Shown piece after piece: positions 31,701 to 45,195 of a stretch of 64,000 nt of DNA. The number at the start of each line of letters is the position of its first letter. Within the stretch, counting starts at the first letter, position 1. The notes beneath the pieces are model-generated. The model did no database searches. It was given only the letters and a program-made list of their open reading frames with translations, and was not told where the DNA came from. The position numbers and the translations under genes were made by a program. Source of the stretch: Isoetes taiwanensis (taxonomy: Eukaryota > Streptophyta > Lycopodiopsida > Isoetales > Isoetaceae); contig JAJEKV010000008.1 in assembly GCA_021234155.1 (NCBI GenBank), positions 16,530,006 through 16,594,005 of the forward strand, read 5' to 3'.

Positions 31701-33768
31701 CTTAGGGCTTCAAGAACATGGTTATGGCAATTGCTTAGGACATTCGGCTTAGTCTTGGGTGTAGAAGACGAATCTGCTGCCAGATTCTACAAGCTGATCG
31801 ATCTGTTGTTCCATGAAAGAGCTCTGACGACGCACCAAAGCTATGGAAGCTATGGAACCAAAGTTATTTATTTTCGACTTTCTTGGATCTGCGTTGCCTT
31901 GCTTGACCAGCTAGTCAAGAAAGGCCCCTCCAAGAAAATGTTTTTTTTGAGGAATTAAAAAAATTTGAAAAAAAAAGTATTTTTTTTTTTTAAATATTTG
32001 TACCATAACTCTTATGGGTTTACTTATTCATGCATGTGAGTAGTACACAGGCTTAGGCATATTGGCTATTGATGGACCATGGTTCTAAAGGTATAAAGCT
32101 GAGCTATATTGATAGATCTTTTCATAAACCATGGGGAGTGCACACCAATATTTTGGTCTTCAGTATTGGTTTTCTTAAAATAGTTGGACTATGATTCTTT
32201 ATGGCTTATGTGGCCATGTGTCAACAGATACGTGGCTCTAATTATAAGTACACAATATATGGTTTTTTTTTTTTTTTATAAATGGCAGCCCCTGCAAAAT
32301 TTCTTCGGCTCTCTCTAAACCTGCTCAAAGAAGGCCATCCGAACAGAATCGACTCCTAAAGTAATATTGGTGATCCAACAAAAACCGCAATTAAAACCGC
32401 AATTAAAAACGCTCGAATCGAACTCCAATTAATCGTAGATCAAAAATGTCCACGAATAAATATCTTGAGAAAAGATCATCTTCTTCAGATAAAACTCCAA
32501 TCACAATTCTCCTGATCATGCCTCTCATGCATAGGCGGCTTCTTCATGTCAGGCTTCTCCAATCACAAAAGGTTCGCAGATTCTTCTATATGCCTTCTAA
32601 TGAATCAACTTGTATAAGACAACGATCTTCAATGTGGTTTCGCCTCTTTGTGTCATGACCCACCAATTTCAAGATCCAAGATCCACCTTCTGTATCAAAT
32701 CTAGTTGGAGTACTCTTCACTTAATCCATCTGTATCCGCCCTTTTCCTGATGCGTCATTGAATCTGCACAACCCTTCTTCTTCCTTTTTTTAATATCCAC
32801 GGACATTTTTTCTTTTCTATCTTGTCGCCATGCCACCATAAACTATAGTAGTTAAACTATTGAATGTTGGATCGATTTTTCAACATCTTGTACTTGCAAC
32901 TCGCGATGATGAACATGATGATCCCCTCTGATCCGGAAAAATTTCTAAATTTTTCCACAAAGTTATTCCTTGCCCATTGAATCAGCAGCCTTCCTCTACG
33001 GATGATCTCACAACTAATCAAACTTGCATCGCTTGATTTTGCAAAACGAGAAATTAGTTGGTCGATTTAATATATAGCAAGAAATAGGAGAATGTTTTTT
33101 CCACATTAACACAATCTAACCCGAGGTGATGCGAATCGTATCGTGGGTAGCCTTTAGAAACAACATGAAGTAGGTTATGCATAACCAAACCTTAAGCACG
33201 GTGAGATATTGTGCGATCCAATAAGGTTGCAAATAAATTACAATATGCAAGAGCATCAACAATTAAGAATCTTATTTGCTATGAGATGCAATCCGAGTTA
33301 AACAACGCCAACGGGTTATGTGGATCAGACCTCCAAGATTGAAGCACAAGTTGATAGAGGAAAGAAACTAGAATAAGCATTTGTGATGACCTCCAAGTTT
33401 AATTGCAAAAGGGCCAATCGATTTAGAAACATGGCATAGACAAACTCAAATCATCTCCACTAATAATAGAGCAAGCCTAGTTGTTTGAATTTGCTTGAAA
33501 AGGGGCCATTGCTTGATCAGATTAATTAGACCGAAGAACAGGAGAAAGAAAATAGAAGCAAAATATACATGTCTATAATATGTTTCTTTTTTGCTCTTTT
33601 ATAATAGCCTGTCCTTATTTACTGTATGAAATCAAATATTCGAATATATGCGCTTCATTTTCTTATTTCTATGGAATGTGTAAGAAATCTTATAGCAAAT
33701 TGTTATATCAAGGCCTAGACTTAAAATTGTGACAAGATCTTCTCCGACATTGCCAAGTATATGTTTCG
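31701..33768. repeat. dispersed repeat R1, copy B (start of tandem unit 1)
   Basis: The longest form of R1 together with copy C. It begins CTTAGGGCTTCAAGAACATG and ends ...AAGTATATGTTTCG at the LTR. Unit 1 (31701-38909) is repeated by unit 2 (38910-44584). Confidence 0.85.
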
Positions 33769-34454
33769 TGAAGATATTATTCAATTACTAGTTCTATCAA
33801 TCGAGCTAATTAGCACAACTTCAAATGAACAATATCCAGACTAGTGCAACACCTCAATAAAATATTCTAAACCATTATAAGAATCATAGAGGTTACTATT
33901 CATTTGGATATGATTACATCACTGTAGCAATTCATATCCTAAAGTCTTATTGGTTGCCCCGAGAGCCCAAGCACTCAACAAAGACTTCACAAAGACTTGC
34001 CGATTGCACTATCCACCCTAGTCCGGCTCCCCGTGATTCATCCGCCCCGCTCTATATACCCATTATCTCATTGTATTATTCAATTTCGGTCCCGGCGGTT
34101 TTCTTGGTCTTACTAATTTTCACCTTAGCCCAAACAATATCCCCACTCATTCTCATATTTCGAGATCAGCTAGGTTTTTCTCATATATGAATATCCCACA
34201 TGCATTTCGTTTATGTTATGACTTGAACCATTGAAGCAAATATAACTCCAAATATTGTCTCACTTCATATGCAACCTTTGAACCTAAATGCAACTGTGTT
34301 CTTCAATCTCCAACTATGTTCTTTATCTTAACCAATATGATCATGAAGATCATAGTGTCCTCAATAAACTTAGATCATATGGTAATCCTTAGATATGAAC
34401 ATTGTGTTAACAACTTCCTTTGAGAATGAATCATATAACATGATTATCCCAACA
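33769..34454 (-). repeat. copia LTR, copy B (3' LTR of unit 1)
   Basis: TG...CA ends as in LTR A (minus strand TGTTGGGATAAT...TATCTTCA), 686 bp. It is the 3' LTR of the minus-strand pol at 35766-38769, but an RTE-like LINE now separates it from the element body. Confidence 0.8.
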
Positions 34455-35765
34455 ATAGACCGTGGTGGTTCTCATATCCTCTTCCGTCACCCCATGCCTC
34501 CTGCACTCACATATCGAGGCGGCACAGTGGACGTCACATCCCACCTACAAGTACACGGGGTGGAGTTCCCCTCTCGCTCTGGGCTGGAGGCGCGTCTAAT
34601 CCGCTTCTTAAGGGGTGACGGCCGGGGCGGAAAGCGCTTTTATGCCATCGCAGAACAACGATCAGACGAAGCTCTATGATTGGGGCCATCGGTCCACATC
34701 TGTTCGAACCGTCGAACTTTGTCCGCCCTGCGGGTCGAGGTTTGGGGTCTTGGTCGTCTCTTTGGCTTAAGGGAATGACTGGGGAGTGCGAGAAAGGCGA
34801 TTTTTGCGGGCACTTGGGGTTAAACCTTCCCTATCGTCGATTATAACTGAAAGCGGATTCTTGAGCCAGTGAGCAACCCTTGATAGACACATCGCCTATT
34901 TTGAAAAGTACTTACTATGGGTGATGCTTTCGGCTCACTTTGGGCTTACACGTGGCAATGGGTCCTCGCCGCTTAGGAGCTTTGTTGGAGGGGTAGAGAC
35001 ATCGATGGTTCGCAGATGGAGCGTCGAGAGCACAGATCGTCGCAGTGGACCTGACCCGATCGTGGTGGCAGCCTTGGGGAGTACCCCTAGGCGCTTGTTT
35101 CCTTGGCAAGCTACGGAATCCAGAACACTCTAGAGCGAGGTCAAAACGGCCCATTACAAGGGAGCACATCAACCCGTGTTAGCGGGGTCCACGCCTCTAC
35201 TGCGTTCCCGGCTCAAAAAGCTGCTGAGACTCATTGCCTCCCATTCGCCCGCAGTGCCCACCATCTTCGCATCGAGGCGAGGCGGTGGATTGGGAGCCCC
35301 GGCCGGGCAGAGCTCTGTCGGTCAGCGTCAAGCGGGTGCCATTGAGGATGAGGCTCACACTTTCGAGCGTTGCCAGTTGCCACCACATCCAGGGCCGATC
35401 ACGCTCCCTTAGTAATGACGGACTTGCCTTACATTTGCTGATGAACACCGCCGATCGAAGACGTGCCGGGGTCGCATATTCGTGAGGTCTTGGACTGCGA
35501 GGTCACCTTTGCCCCCACCGTCGCTGCTCGCTGATTGGGCACTTTCTGGTGCGGTGCATGGTTGTATATATTTGGGTATTTACGCATTGTATATGTTATA
35601 CGGTTTGTCGGCTATTGGCGCCCGCGGTTTTCCCTCGAAACCCTTCGGTGGGGTTTTTAATCCAGAGGCGTGAATCCGCTTTGCTGCGTTTTTTGTATTT
35701 GGTCCCATAGGCCGGGATTGGTCTCCGTGGACGATAAAAGTACCTTCCTTCCTTCCTTCCTTCCT
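34455..35765 (+). mobile_element. RTE-like LINE fragment 3, inserted beside the copia LTR
   Basis: Broken frames match fragment 1: PTYKYTGW, LYDWGHRS, FLRALGVKPS, ESGFLSQ. The conserved 3' end is present (CCCTCGAAACCCTTCGG, TTTGTATTTGGTCCCATAGG, TCTCCGTGGACG). The tail is a TTCC repeat (about 35743-35768), not CTATT as in fragments 1 and 2. The sequence is more divergent than those two, so it is a different subfamily. Tandem unit 2 lacks it, so it arrived after the tandem duplication. Confidence 0.75.
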
Positions 35766-38700
35766 TCCTTCATGTTATATCGATTATCTTTGAATTTGTC
35801 TTCGAAGTTCTCGCAAATCTTTTTTCCATTAGGACCTTTGTTAATATGTTAATGCGCAGGCGCGACCGCCGAGATTCACATATGTCAATTTTGCTAAGCC
35901 CTTGCTAAGCTGCTTCCCTAATAAAATGTAGTTCTAGCTCAATGTGCTTTGACCTTTCATGCAAAGATGAGGTCCTTTGACATTGCTATACAACCTGGTG
36001 GCGGTGTCACAAAAATTTACAGTAGCTAGTGGTTGCAAGAAGCCAAGTTCGTAAGTAATCTTCTTTCCCAAATTACCTCTTTAACACAAAGTGTGGTCAC
36101 GATACTCGCCTCAGCAAGACTTGATAAGGCTATTGAGCTTTGTTTCTTGCACTTCGGGCTATTGGTCCACCTCCCAAGAACATCAAATATCCTGAAGAAG
36201 TATACTTTCTAGTGTCCAAGTCACCTCCCAACTGTGATCACAAGAAGATTTCAAGATTAAATCTTGTGTGCAATAAGTGATCCCAACATCCATAGTTCCT
36301 TTAAGATATCTAATCACCCTTTTTTTGCAACCCAATGATCTCTCCCGGGATCATTATTATACCTGCTCAAAACATTTACAATGTGAGCTATGTCCGGCCT
36401 TGTATGCGGGTTGGCTACATAGGATAAACATCCTATCAAAGACCGTAAGGTGTTTTAATCATCTCGCTTTCTTTTCTTTGTCATTTTTGGGGCACATTTG
36501 GTCTGAAATTTTGCTTCTGTGTACAAATGTGTGTTTTACAAACACTACACTCCTCCATTTTAAATTTTTAGCATGCTCTCAATCTGATTTCTACGAGATA
36601 ATATCATGACTTTATTGGCTCGATCCCTTTTACTTCAATCCCTAAGAACTTTTGCAACCCTCCAAGGTCCGACATTTTGAATCTTTTGTTCAACACATCT
36701 TTGCAATGTTGCAAAACAATTTTGTCCTTTGCTATCATGATATTATCATCTACATAAAGTGCAATAATACACCATTCATTCCCTGCTTCAAACTTGTAGA
36801 TATTTCCATCATTTCTGAATTTGCTAAATCCCTGATCAACTAGGAAGGAATCCATGCACGTGTACCACTCCCTTGGTGATTGATTAAGACCATATACAGC
36901 TCTCTTAAGTTTCCAGAGTTTATTTTCCCCTTCTTCAAATCCTGGTGGCTAAAAATGCAGTGTTCACGTCCATGTGATGGACTTCAAGATCACAAGCATT
37001 TGCAATAGATAATAGCATTCTTATGCTGTTCATTTTGACTAATGGTGAGAAAATTTCTTCATAATCATACCCTTTTCTTTGTGAAAATCCTTGAGCAACC
37101 AATCTGTATTTTGGTGTTTTTCCATGTGGTCCAGTTTTCAATTTGAATAACCACTTATTTCCAACTATATTCTTCTCTGCAGGTGTATCTACTAGCTCAA
37201 AGGTTTCAGTCCTTCTAAATGATGCTAATTCATCATTCATGGCTTTTAACCATTCTGTCTTATCAGCCAAGGTCAATGCTTCATAATAAGACTTAGGTAC
37301 ATTAGTATCTAAGTGCATTAATATTTCAAACAAATCATGAATCTCACCTTCATTTTCTTGAAGTCTTTTGCTCCTTCCAAGTTCATCCCTTCCCAATTGG
37401 CTTGTGTCTACCTTGTGCTCTTCTTGCAGCTTCTGGACCTCTGTTTTTTTCTTCTTCCTTATTTGCTTACCACCTGCTGACTCATTACCAAGTTCTGCTC
37501 CTATTCCCATAGCATTGTTGTCTTCAATTGCTAAATGATCCTCTTTGTCTGCATCAACATTTAGGTTTTATTTTCATAGGTAAACAGGAATTGTCTTATT
37601 AGGAATTATTATTTCATCTTCTGAATCCTCATCCATATTATTGAGCTGCTCATTTGTTTGGGGTTTTTCAAAGAATGTATCCCTCTGTTAATTCCTCAAG
37701 GCTTATATTCAATAGCAGCATCATTCACAATTACTTTTGGTATTAGTTTGTAAAACTGATCTTCATCAAAGATCACATCCCTACTTATCACAATTCTTCT
37801 CTTATGAGGATCAAATAATCTGTAGGCTTTTGACTGAGTGTCATATCCTACCATATATGATATTAGAGATTTGTCATCAAGTTTTTTTCTAAGCTCATCG
37901 GGGGATATGCACAAAAGCTAGGCATCCATATGCCTTCAAATCTTCATAATGAGGAGTTTTCCCAGACCATAGCATTTCTGGAATGATTCCTTTTGTGGCT
38001 AATGATGGCAGCATATTTTGAACATGAACAGTAGTTTTAACTGCTTCATCCCATAGAAAGTTTGGTAACCCTGAGAATTTTATCATGCTTCTGACTGATT
38101 TAAGATTGTTCTATTCTTTCTTTTTGCAATACCATTTTGCTGAGGTGAATATTACATGTAAGCTGCCTCTTAATTCCCTTAGTCTTACAATAGGCTTTAA
38201 ATTCATCTGATATGAATTCTCCTCCTCTATCAGATCTTAAACACTTGACTTTTCTCCCCGTTTGTGTTTCAAATTTTCATTTACAAATTGTCCGAATACC
38301 TCAAATTTGCATCCTTTGTCTTTATGCATTAAACAAAGGTCTTTCTTGCTAAAGTCATCAATTAGAGTCATAAAGTATCTTTTTCGATAGATCGGGTCAC
38401 GCTTAATGGGCCACATAGGTCAATATGAATCAGATCTAACAATCCCTTTGCCCTCTTAAGTGATTTCTTGAAGGGTAATCTGTTGTGCTTGCCCAAAATG
38501 CAGCCTGCACACTTAAGCTCCTCATTATCCCTGCTGAAATTAATCATTCCTTTTTTCATGAGCAATTCAATGACTTTTGAGTTCACATGACACATCCTAT
38601 GATGCTATCTTTTTAATGTTGGATGTCTAAGGAAATTTATGCTAGTTAACATTTGATCATTGCATAGACCAAACAAATTTCCAACCCTTTTTCCAAGAAA

Positions 38701-38769
38701 CATAACTTTATTATTAAGAAAAACCTTACATTGCATTTTCTCAAATAGGACCTTGTAACCTAGGTCCAC
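35766..38769 (-). pseudogene. Ty1-copia pol (integrase, RT, RNase H), unit 1
   Basis: From right to left: the GAG-pre-integrase region (KVFLNNKVMFLGKRVGNLFG), HHCC zinc residues (MCHVN...CAGC), the integrase start DLIHIDLCGPL, the integrase end (WDEAVKTTVHVQN, GYDTQSKAYRLFDP), then the reverse transcriptase (NKWLFKLK, YRLVAQGFSQRKGYDYEEIF, HHMDVNTAFL, ALYVDD at about 36750) and degraded RNase H. It keeps about 180 bp of RT (36949-37128) that unit 2 has lost. Several stops and frameshifts make it inactive. Confidence 0.88.
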
Positions 38770-38909
38770 CATGGAAAAAATTAGTGGCTGTTAGTAGCCA
38801 AATGGCGATTTTTTTGGGGGTCTATGACAATTTTTGCAGCGAATTTTATGAAGGGAGATTTCTTTAAAAAAAATAAAAAATAGCCATAGTTAAAACAAGT
38901 ACTCCATTA
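38770..38909. mobile_element. left end of a hAT-like element (unit 1 copy)
   Basis: Starts CATGGAAAAAATTAG right after AGGTCCAC and matches 44446-44584. It is cut at 38909 by the tandem-duplication junction with R1 copy C. Confidence 0.7.
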
Positions 38910-40990
38910 GGGCTTAGGGCTTCAAGAACATGGTTATGGCAATTGCTTAGGACATTCGGCTTAGTCTTGGGTGTAGAAGACGAATCTGCTGCCAGATTCT
39001 ACAAGCTGATCGATCTGTTGTTCCATGAAAGAGCTCCGACGACGCACCAAAGCTATGGAAGCTATGGAACCAAAGTTATTTATTTTCGACTTTCTTGGAT
39101 CTGCGTTGCCTTTCTTGACCAGCTAGTCAAGAAAGGCCCCTCCAAGAAAATGTTTTTTTTGAGGAATTAAAAAAATTTGAAAAAAAAGTATTTTTTTTTT
39201 TTAAATATTTGTACTATAACTCTTATGGGTTTACTTATTCATGCATGTGAGTAGTACACAGGCTTAGGCATATTGGCTATTGATGGACCATGGTTCTAAA
39301 GGTATAAAGCTGAGCTATATTGATAGATCTTTTCATAAACCATGGGGAGTGCACACCAATATTTTGGTCTTCAGTATTGGTTTTCTTAAAATAGTTGGAC
39401 TATGATTCTTTATGGCTTATGTGGCCATGTGTCAACAGATACGTGGCTCTAATTATAAGTACACAATATATGGGTTTTTTTTTTTTTTATAAATGGCAGC
39501 CCCTGCAAAATTTCTTCGGCTCTCTCTAAACCCGTTCAGCAAGGCCATCTGAACAGAATCGACTCCTAAAGTAATATTGGTGATCCAACAAAAAAAATTG
39601 CAATTAAAAAACTGCCTGAATCGAACTCCAATTAACTGTATCAAAATGTCCACGAATAAATATCTTGAGAAAAGATCGTCTTCTTCAGATAAAACTCCAA
39701 TCACAATTCTCCTGATCATGCCTCTCATGCATAGGCGGCTTCTTCATGTCAGGCTTCTCCAATCACAAAAGGTTCGCAGATTCTTCTATATGCCTTCTAA
39801 TGAATCAACTTGTATAAGACAACGATCTTCAAATGTTTTGGTTTCGCCTCTTTGTGTCATGACCCACCAATTTCAAGATCCAAGATCCACCTTCTGTATC
39901 AAATCTAGTTGGAGTACTCTTCACTTAATCCATCTGTATCCACCCTTTTCCTGATGCGTCATTGAATCTGCACAACCCTTCTTCTTCCTTTTTTAATATC
40001 CACAGACCTTTTTCTTTTCTATCTTGCTGCCATGCCACCATAAACTATAGTAGTTAAACTATTGAATGTTGGATGCTGATTTTTCAACATCTTGTACTTG
40101 CAACTCGCCTGATGAACATGATGATCCCCCGCTGATCCAGGAAAAATTTCTAAATTTTTCCACAGGTTATTCCTTGCCCATTGAATCTGCAGCTTCCTCT
40201 ACACAGCCAGATCTCACAACTAATCAAACTTGCATACGCCAGATTTTGCAAAACGTAGAAATTAGTTGGTCGATTTATATAGCAAGAAATAGGAGAATGT
40301 TTTTTCCACATTAACACAATCTAACCTGAGGTGATGCGAATCGTATCGTGGGTAGCCTTTAGAAACAACATGAAGTAGGCTATGCATAACCAAACCTTAA
40401 GCACGGTGAGATATTGTGCGATCCAATAAGGTTGCAAATAAATTACAATATGCAAGAGCATCAACAATTAAGAATCTTATTTGCTATGAGATGCACCAAG
40501 GAATGTAATCCGAGTTAAACAACGCCAATAGGTTATGTGGATCAGACCTCCAAGATTGAAGCACAAGTTGATAGAGGAAAGAAACTAGAATAAGCATTTG
40601 TGATGACCTCCAACTTTAATTGCAAAAGGGCCAATCGATTTAGAAACATGGCATAGACAAACTCAAATCATCTCCACTAATAATAAAGCAAGCCTAGTTG
40701 TTTGAATTTGCTTGAAAAGGGGCCATTGCTTGATCGGGATTAATTAGGACCAAGAGGAGAGGAGAAAAGAAAATAGAAGCAAAATATACATGTCTATAAT
40801 ATGTTTCTTTTTGCTCTTTTATAATAGCTTTGTCCTTATTTCATCGTATGAAATCAAATATTCGAATATATGCGCTTCATTTTCTTATTTCTATGGAATG
40901 TGTAAGAAATCTTATAGCAAATTGTTATATCAAGGCCTAGACTTAAAATTGTGACAAGATCTTCTCCGACATTGCCAAGTATATGTTTCG
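38910..40990. repeat. dispersed repeat R1, copy C (start of tandem unit 2)
   Basis: Begins at the junction ...CTCCATTA/GGGCTTAGGG, where unit 1 copia/hAT sequence meets R1. It matches copy B through to the LTR. Differences from copy B concentrate at CAG/CTG sites (see findings). It carries an open version of the small R1 frame (39577-39954). Confidence 0.85.
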
Positions 40991-41645
40991 TGAAGATATT
41001 ATTCAATTACTAGTTCTATCAATCGAGCTAGTTAGCACAACTTCAAATGAACAATATCCAGACTAGTGCAACACCTCAATAAAATATTCTAAACCATTAT
41101 AAGAATCATAGAGGTTACTATTCATTTGGATATGATTACATCACTGTAGCAATTCATATCCTAAAGTATTGGTTCTCAACAGCACTCACAGCACTTGCCG
41201 ATTGCACTATCCACCCTAGTCCGCTCCCGCATTCATCTGCCCTGCTCTATATACCCATGATCTGTCGGTGTATTCAGCTCGGTCCGGCGGTTTTCTTGGT
41301 CTTACTAATTTTCACCTTAGCCCAAACAATATCCCACAGTCATTCTCATATTCTCGAGATCAGCTAGGTTTTCTCATATATGAATATCCCACATGCATTT
41401 CGTTTATGTTATGACCTCGAACCATTGAAGCAAATATAACTCCAAATATTGTCTCACTTCATATGCAACCTTTGAACCTAAATGCAACTGTGTTCTTCAA
41501 TCTCCAACTATGTTCTTTATCTTAACCAATATGATCATGAAGATCATAGTGTCCTGCAACTTAGATCATATGGTAATCCTTAGATATGAACATTGTGTTA
41601 ACAACTTCCTTTGAGAATGAATCATATAACATGATTATCCCAATA
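40991..41645 (-). repeat. copia LTR, copy C (3' LTR of unit 2)
   Basis: 655 bp; the minus strand starts TATTGGGATAAT (one change from TG) and ends TATCTTCA. Directly inside it the minus strand reads AACATGAAGGGGGAAT (41646-41661), a polypurine tract for plus-strand priming. Confidence 0.85.
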
Positions 41646-44445
41646 ATTCCCCCTTCATGTTATATCAAGATTTGAATTTGTCTTCTCCGAAGTTACGCAA
41701 ATCTTTTTTCATTAGGACCTTTGTTAATATGTGTCCGCAAGCACGCTGACCGGTATTCACATATGTCAATTTTGCTAAGCCCTTGCTAACTGCTTCCCTA
41801 ATAAAATGTAGTTCTAGCTCAATGTGCTTTGACCTTTCATGCAAGATGTGGTCCCTTTGACATTGCTATACAACGGTGTTTGTCACAAAAATTTCAGTAG
41901 CTAGTGGTTGCAAGAAGCCAAGTACGTAAGTAATCTTCTTTCCCAAATTACCTCTTTAACACAAAGTGTGGCTGCTGCATACTCTGCCTCAAAGACTTGA
42001 TAAGGCTATTGAGCTTTGTTTCTTGCACTTCCGGGCTATTGGTCCACCTCCCAAGAACATCAAATATCCTCAAGTATACTTTCTAGTGTCCAAGTCACCT
42101 CCCCAATCGCATCACAATAAGATTTCAAGATTAAATCTTGTGTGCAATAAGTGATCCCAACATCCATAGTTCCTTTAAGATATCTAATCACCCTTTTGTT
42201 GCAAACTCCAATGATCTCTCCCGGGATCATTATTATACTGCTCAAAACATTTACAATGTGAGCTATGTCCGCCTTGTATGCAGTTGGCTACATAGGATAA
42301 ACATCCTATCAAAGACACGTAAGGTGTTTTAATAATCTCTGCTCTTTTCTTTGTCATTTTTGGGGCACATTTGGTCCGAAATTTTGCTTCTGTCTGGGTT
42401 GGTGTTTTACAAACTCTTGACTCCTCCATTTTAAATTTTTTAGCATGCTCTCAATCTGATTTCTCTGAGATAATATCATGACTTTATTGGCTCGATCCCT
42501 TTTTACTTCAATCCCTAAGAACTTTTGCAACTCTCCAAGGTCTGACATTTTGAATCTTTTGTTCAACACATCTTTGCAATGTTGCAAACAATTTTGTCCT
42601 TTTGCTATCATGATATTATCATCTACATAAAGTGCAATAATACACCATTCATTCCCTGCTTCAAACTTGTAGATATTTCCATCATTTCTGAATTTGCTAA
42701 ATCCCTGATCAACTAGGAAGGAATCCATGCACGTGTACCACTCCCTTGGTGATTGATTAAGACCATATACAGCTCTCTTAAGTTTCCAGAGTTTATTTTC
42801 CCCTTCTTCAAATCCTGGTGGGTCCAGTTTTCAATTTGAATAACCACTTATTTCCAACTATATTCTTCTACTAGCTCAAAGGTTTCAGTCCTTCTAAATG
42901 ATGCTAATTCATCATTCATGGATTTTAACCATTCTGTCTTATCAGCCAAGGTCAATGCTTCATAATAAGACTTAGGTACATTAGTATCTAAGTGCATTAA
43001 TATTTCAAACAAATCATGAATCTCACCTTCATTTTCTTGAAGTCTTTTGCTCCTTCCAAGTTCATCCCTTCCCAATTGGCTTGTGTCTACCTTGTGCTCT
43101 TCTTGCAGCTTCTGGACCTCTGTTTTTTTCTTCTTCCTTATTTGCTTACCACCTGCTGACTCATTACCAAGTTCTGCTCCTATTCCCATAGCATTGTTGT
43201 CTTCAATTGCTAAATGATCCTCTTTGTCTGCATCAACATTTAGGTCAGTATTTTCATAGGTAACAGGAATTGTCTTATTAGGAATTATTATTTCATCTTC
43301 TGAATCCTCATCCATATTATTGAGCTGCTCATTTGTTTGGGGTTTTTCAGCAACTGTATCCTCTGTTAATTCCTCTGAAGGCTTATATTCAATAGCAGCA
43401 TCATTCACAATTACTTTTGGTATTAGTTTGTAAAACTGATCTTCATCAAAGATCACATCCCTACTTATCACAATTCTTCTCTTATGAGGATCAAATAATC
43501 TGTAGGCTTTTGACTGAGTGTCATATCCTACCATATATGATATTAGAGATTTGTCATCAAGTTTTTTTCTAAGCTCATCAGGGATATGCACAAAAGCTAG
43601 GCATCCATATGCCTTCAAATCTTCATAATGAGGAGTTTTCCCAGACCATAGCATTTCTGGAATGATTCCTTTTGTGGCTAATGATGGCAGCATATTTTGA
43701 ACATGAACAGTAGTTTTAACTGCTTCATCCCATAGAAAGTTTGGTAACCCTGAGAATTTTATCATGCTTCTGACTGATTTAAGATTGTTCTATTCTTTCT
43801 TTTTGCAATACCATTTTGCTGAGGTGAATATCTACATGTAAGCTGCCTCTTAATTCCCTTAGTCTTACAATAGGCTTTAAATTCATCTGATATGAATTCT
43901 CCTCCTCTATCAGATCTTAAACACTTGACTTTTCTCCCTGTTTGTGTTTCAGCTTCATTTACAAATTGTCGAATACCTCAAATCTTCGCATCCTTTGTCT
44001 TTATGCAGTAAACAAAGGTCTTTCTGCTAAAGTCATCAATTAGAGTCATAAAGTATCTTTTTCCTGATAGACTGGTCACGTTTAATGGGCCACATAGGTC
44101 AATATGAATCAGATCTAACAATCCCTTTGCCCTCTTAAGTGATTTCTTGAAGGGTAATCTGTTGTGCTTGCCCAAAATGCAGCCTGCACACTTAAGCTCC
44201 TCATTATCCCTGCTGAAATTAATCATTCCTTTTTTCATGAGCAATTCAATGACTTTTGAGTTCACATGACACATCCTATGATGCTATCTTTTTAATGTTG
44301 GATGTCTAAGGAAATTTATGCTAGTTATTTGATCATTGCATAGACCAAACAAATTTCCAACCCTTTTTCCAAGAAACATAACTTTATTATTAAGAAAAAC
44401 CTTACATTGCATTTTCTCAAATAGGACCTTGTAACCTAGGTCCAC
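41646..44445 (-). pseudogene. Ty1-copia pol, unit 2
   Basis: Domains as in unit 1. 43978-44274 holds the HHCC zinc region and integrase start. 42848-43765 (305 codons) holds the integrase end, an acidic linker and the first RT residues. 42354-42728 holds ALYVDD. It lacks about 180 bp of RT present in unit 1. The gene is continuous with the gag-protease at 51783-52364: the protein text breaks at NLISLAQLVDL (51.79 kb) and resumes GYKVLFEK (44.44 kb), showing an insertion between them. Confidence 0.88.
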
Positions 44446-45098
44446 CATGGAAAAAATTAGTGGCTATTAGTAGCCAAATGACGATTTTTTTGGGGGTCTA
44501 GACAATTTTTGCAGCGAATTTTATGAAGGGAGATTTCTTTAAAAAAAATAAAAAATAGCCATAGTTAAAACAAGTACTCCATTATATTTTTAGGATTAGC
44601 CAAAGTATTTTCCCCCTTTTCCCTAAAGAAAAAGGGATTAGCCTTTCTATATATTATAATAATTACATATTAAATCATTAATAGCCAAACAAAAATATAT
44701 TCTTATTATAGACTTTTACATATTCCCACCTATCATCATCAGTGATACTAGTTTTTCAAACTATAAATTTTTATTATATTTACCATATACGAATCTTCAA
44801 AAAAGAATTGTAAGAGATGGCCAATATCCCTCTAGATGTCTGAGTTGGTTGCATAACATCTTCCTTTAAGGGTTAGAGATATGTGCAACTTGATCAGTAT
44901 ATCTAGAAGATGTCATTGCATTGAATGTAGTTTAGATTATTGATGTTATAAGCTATGTTGTGAGGTTTTGTTAAATTTTTTTTTAATATTATTGAATGTT
45001 CCTTGATTGTTGATTATTATTTGTAATTGTAGTACAATATATCTAAAGCTAAAAAATTTACATTTTCTGCATTTTCCAGTTAGAAAAAATAGCTAAAT

Positions 45099-45114
45099 GA
45101 AAGTTTATAGTACT
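45099..45114. repeat. target-site duplication of LINE-2 (left)
   Basis: GAAAGTTTATAGTACT, exact 16-bp match to 51634-51649. Confidence 0.95.
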
Positions 45115-45195
45115 AGGAATGAGAGGTTGAATGTGGAGAAATGAACATTGGGCGCTACATTTGGCGCCTCAAACTCCGTGAGAGTACCAGACCTA

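Noticed and set aside
34915-35485. Overlapping frames at 34.9-35.5 kb as genes
   Set aside because: They are shadows and shifted pieces of the RTE-like LINE.
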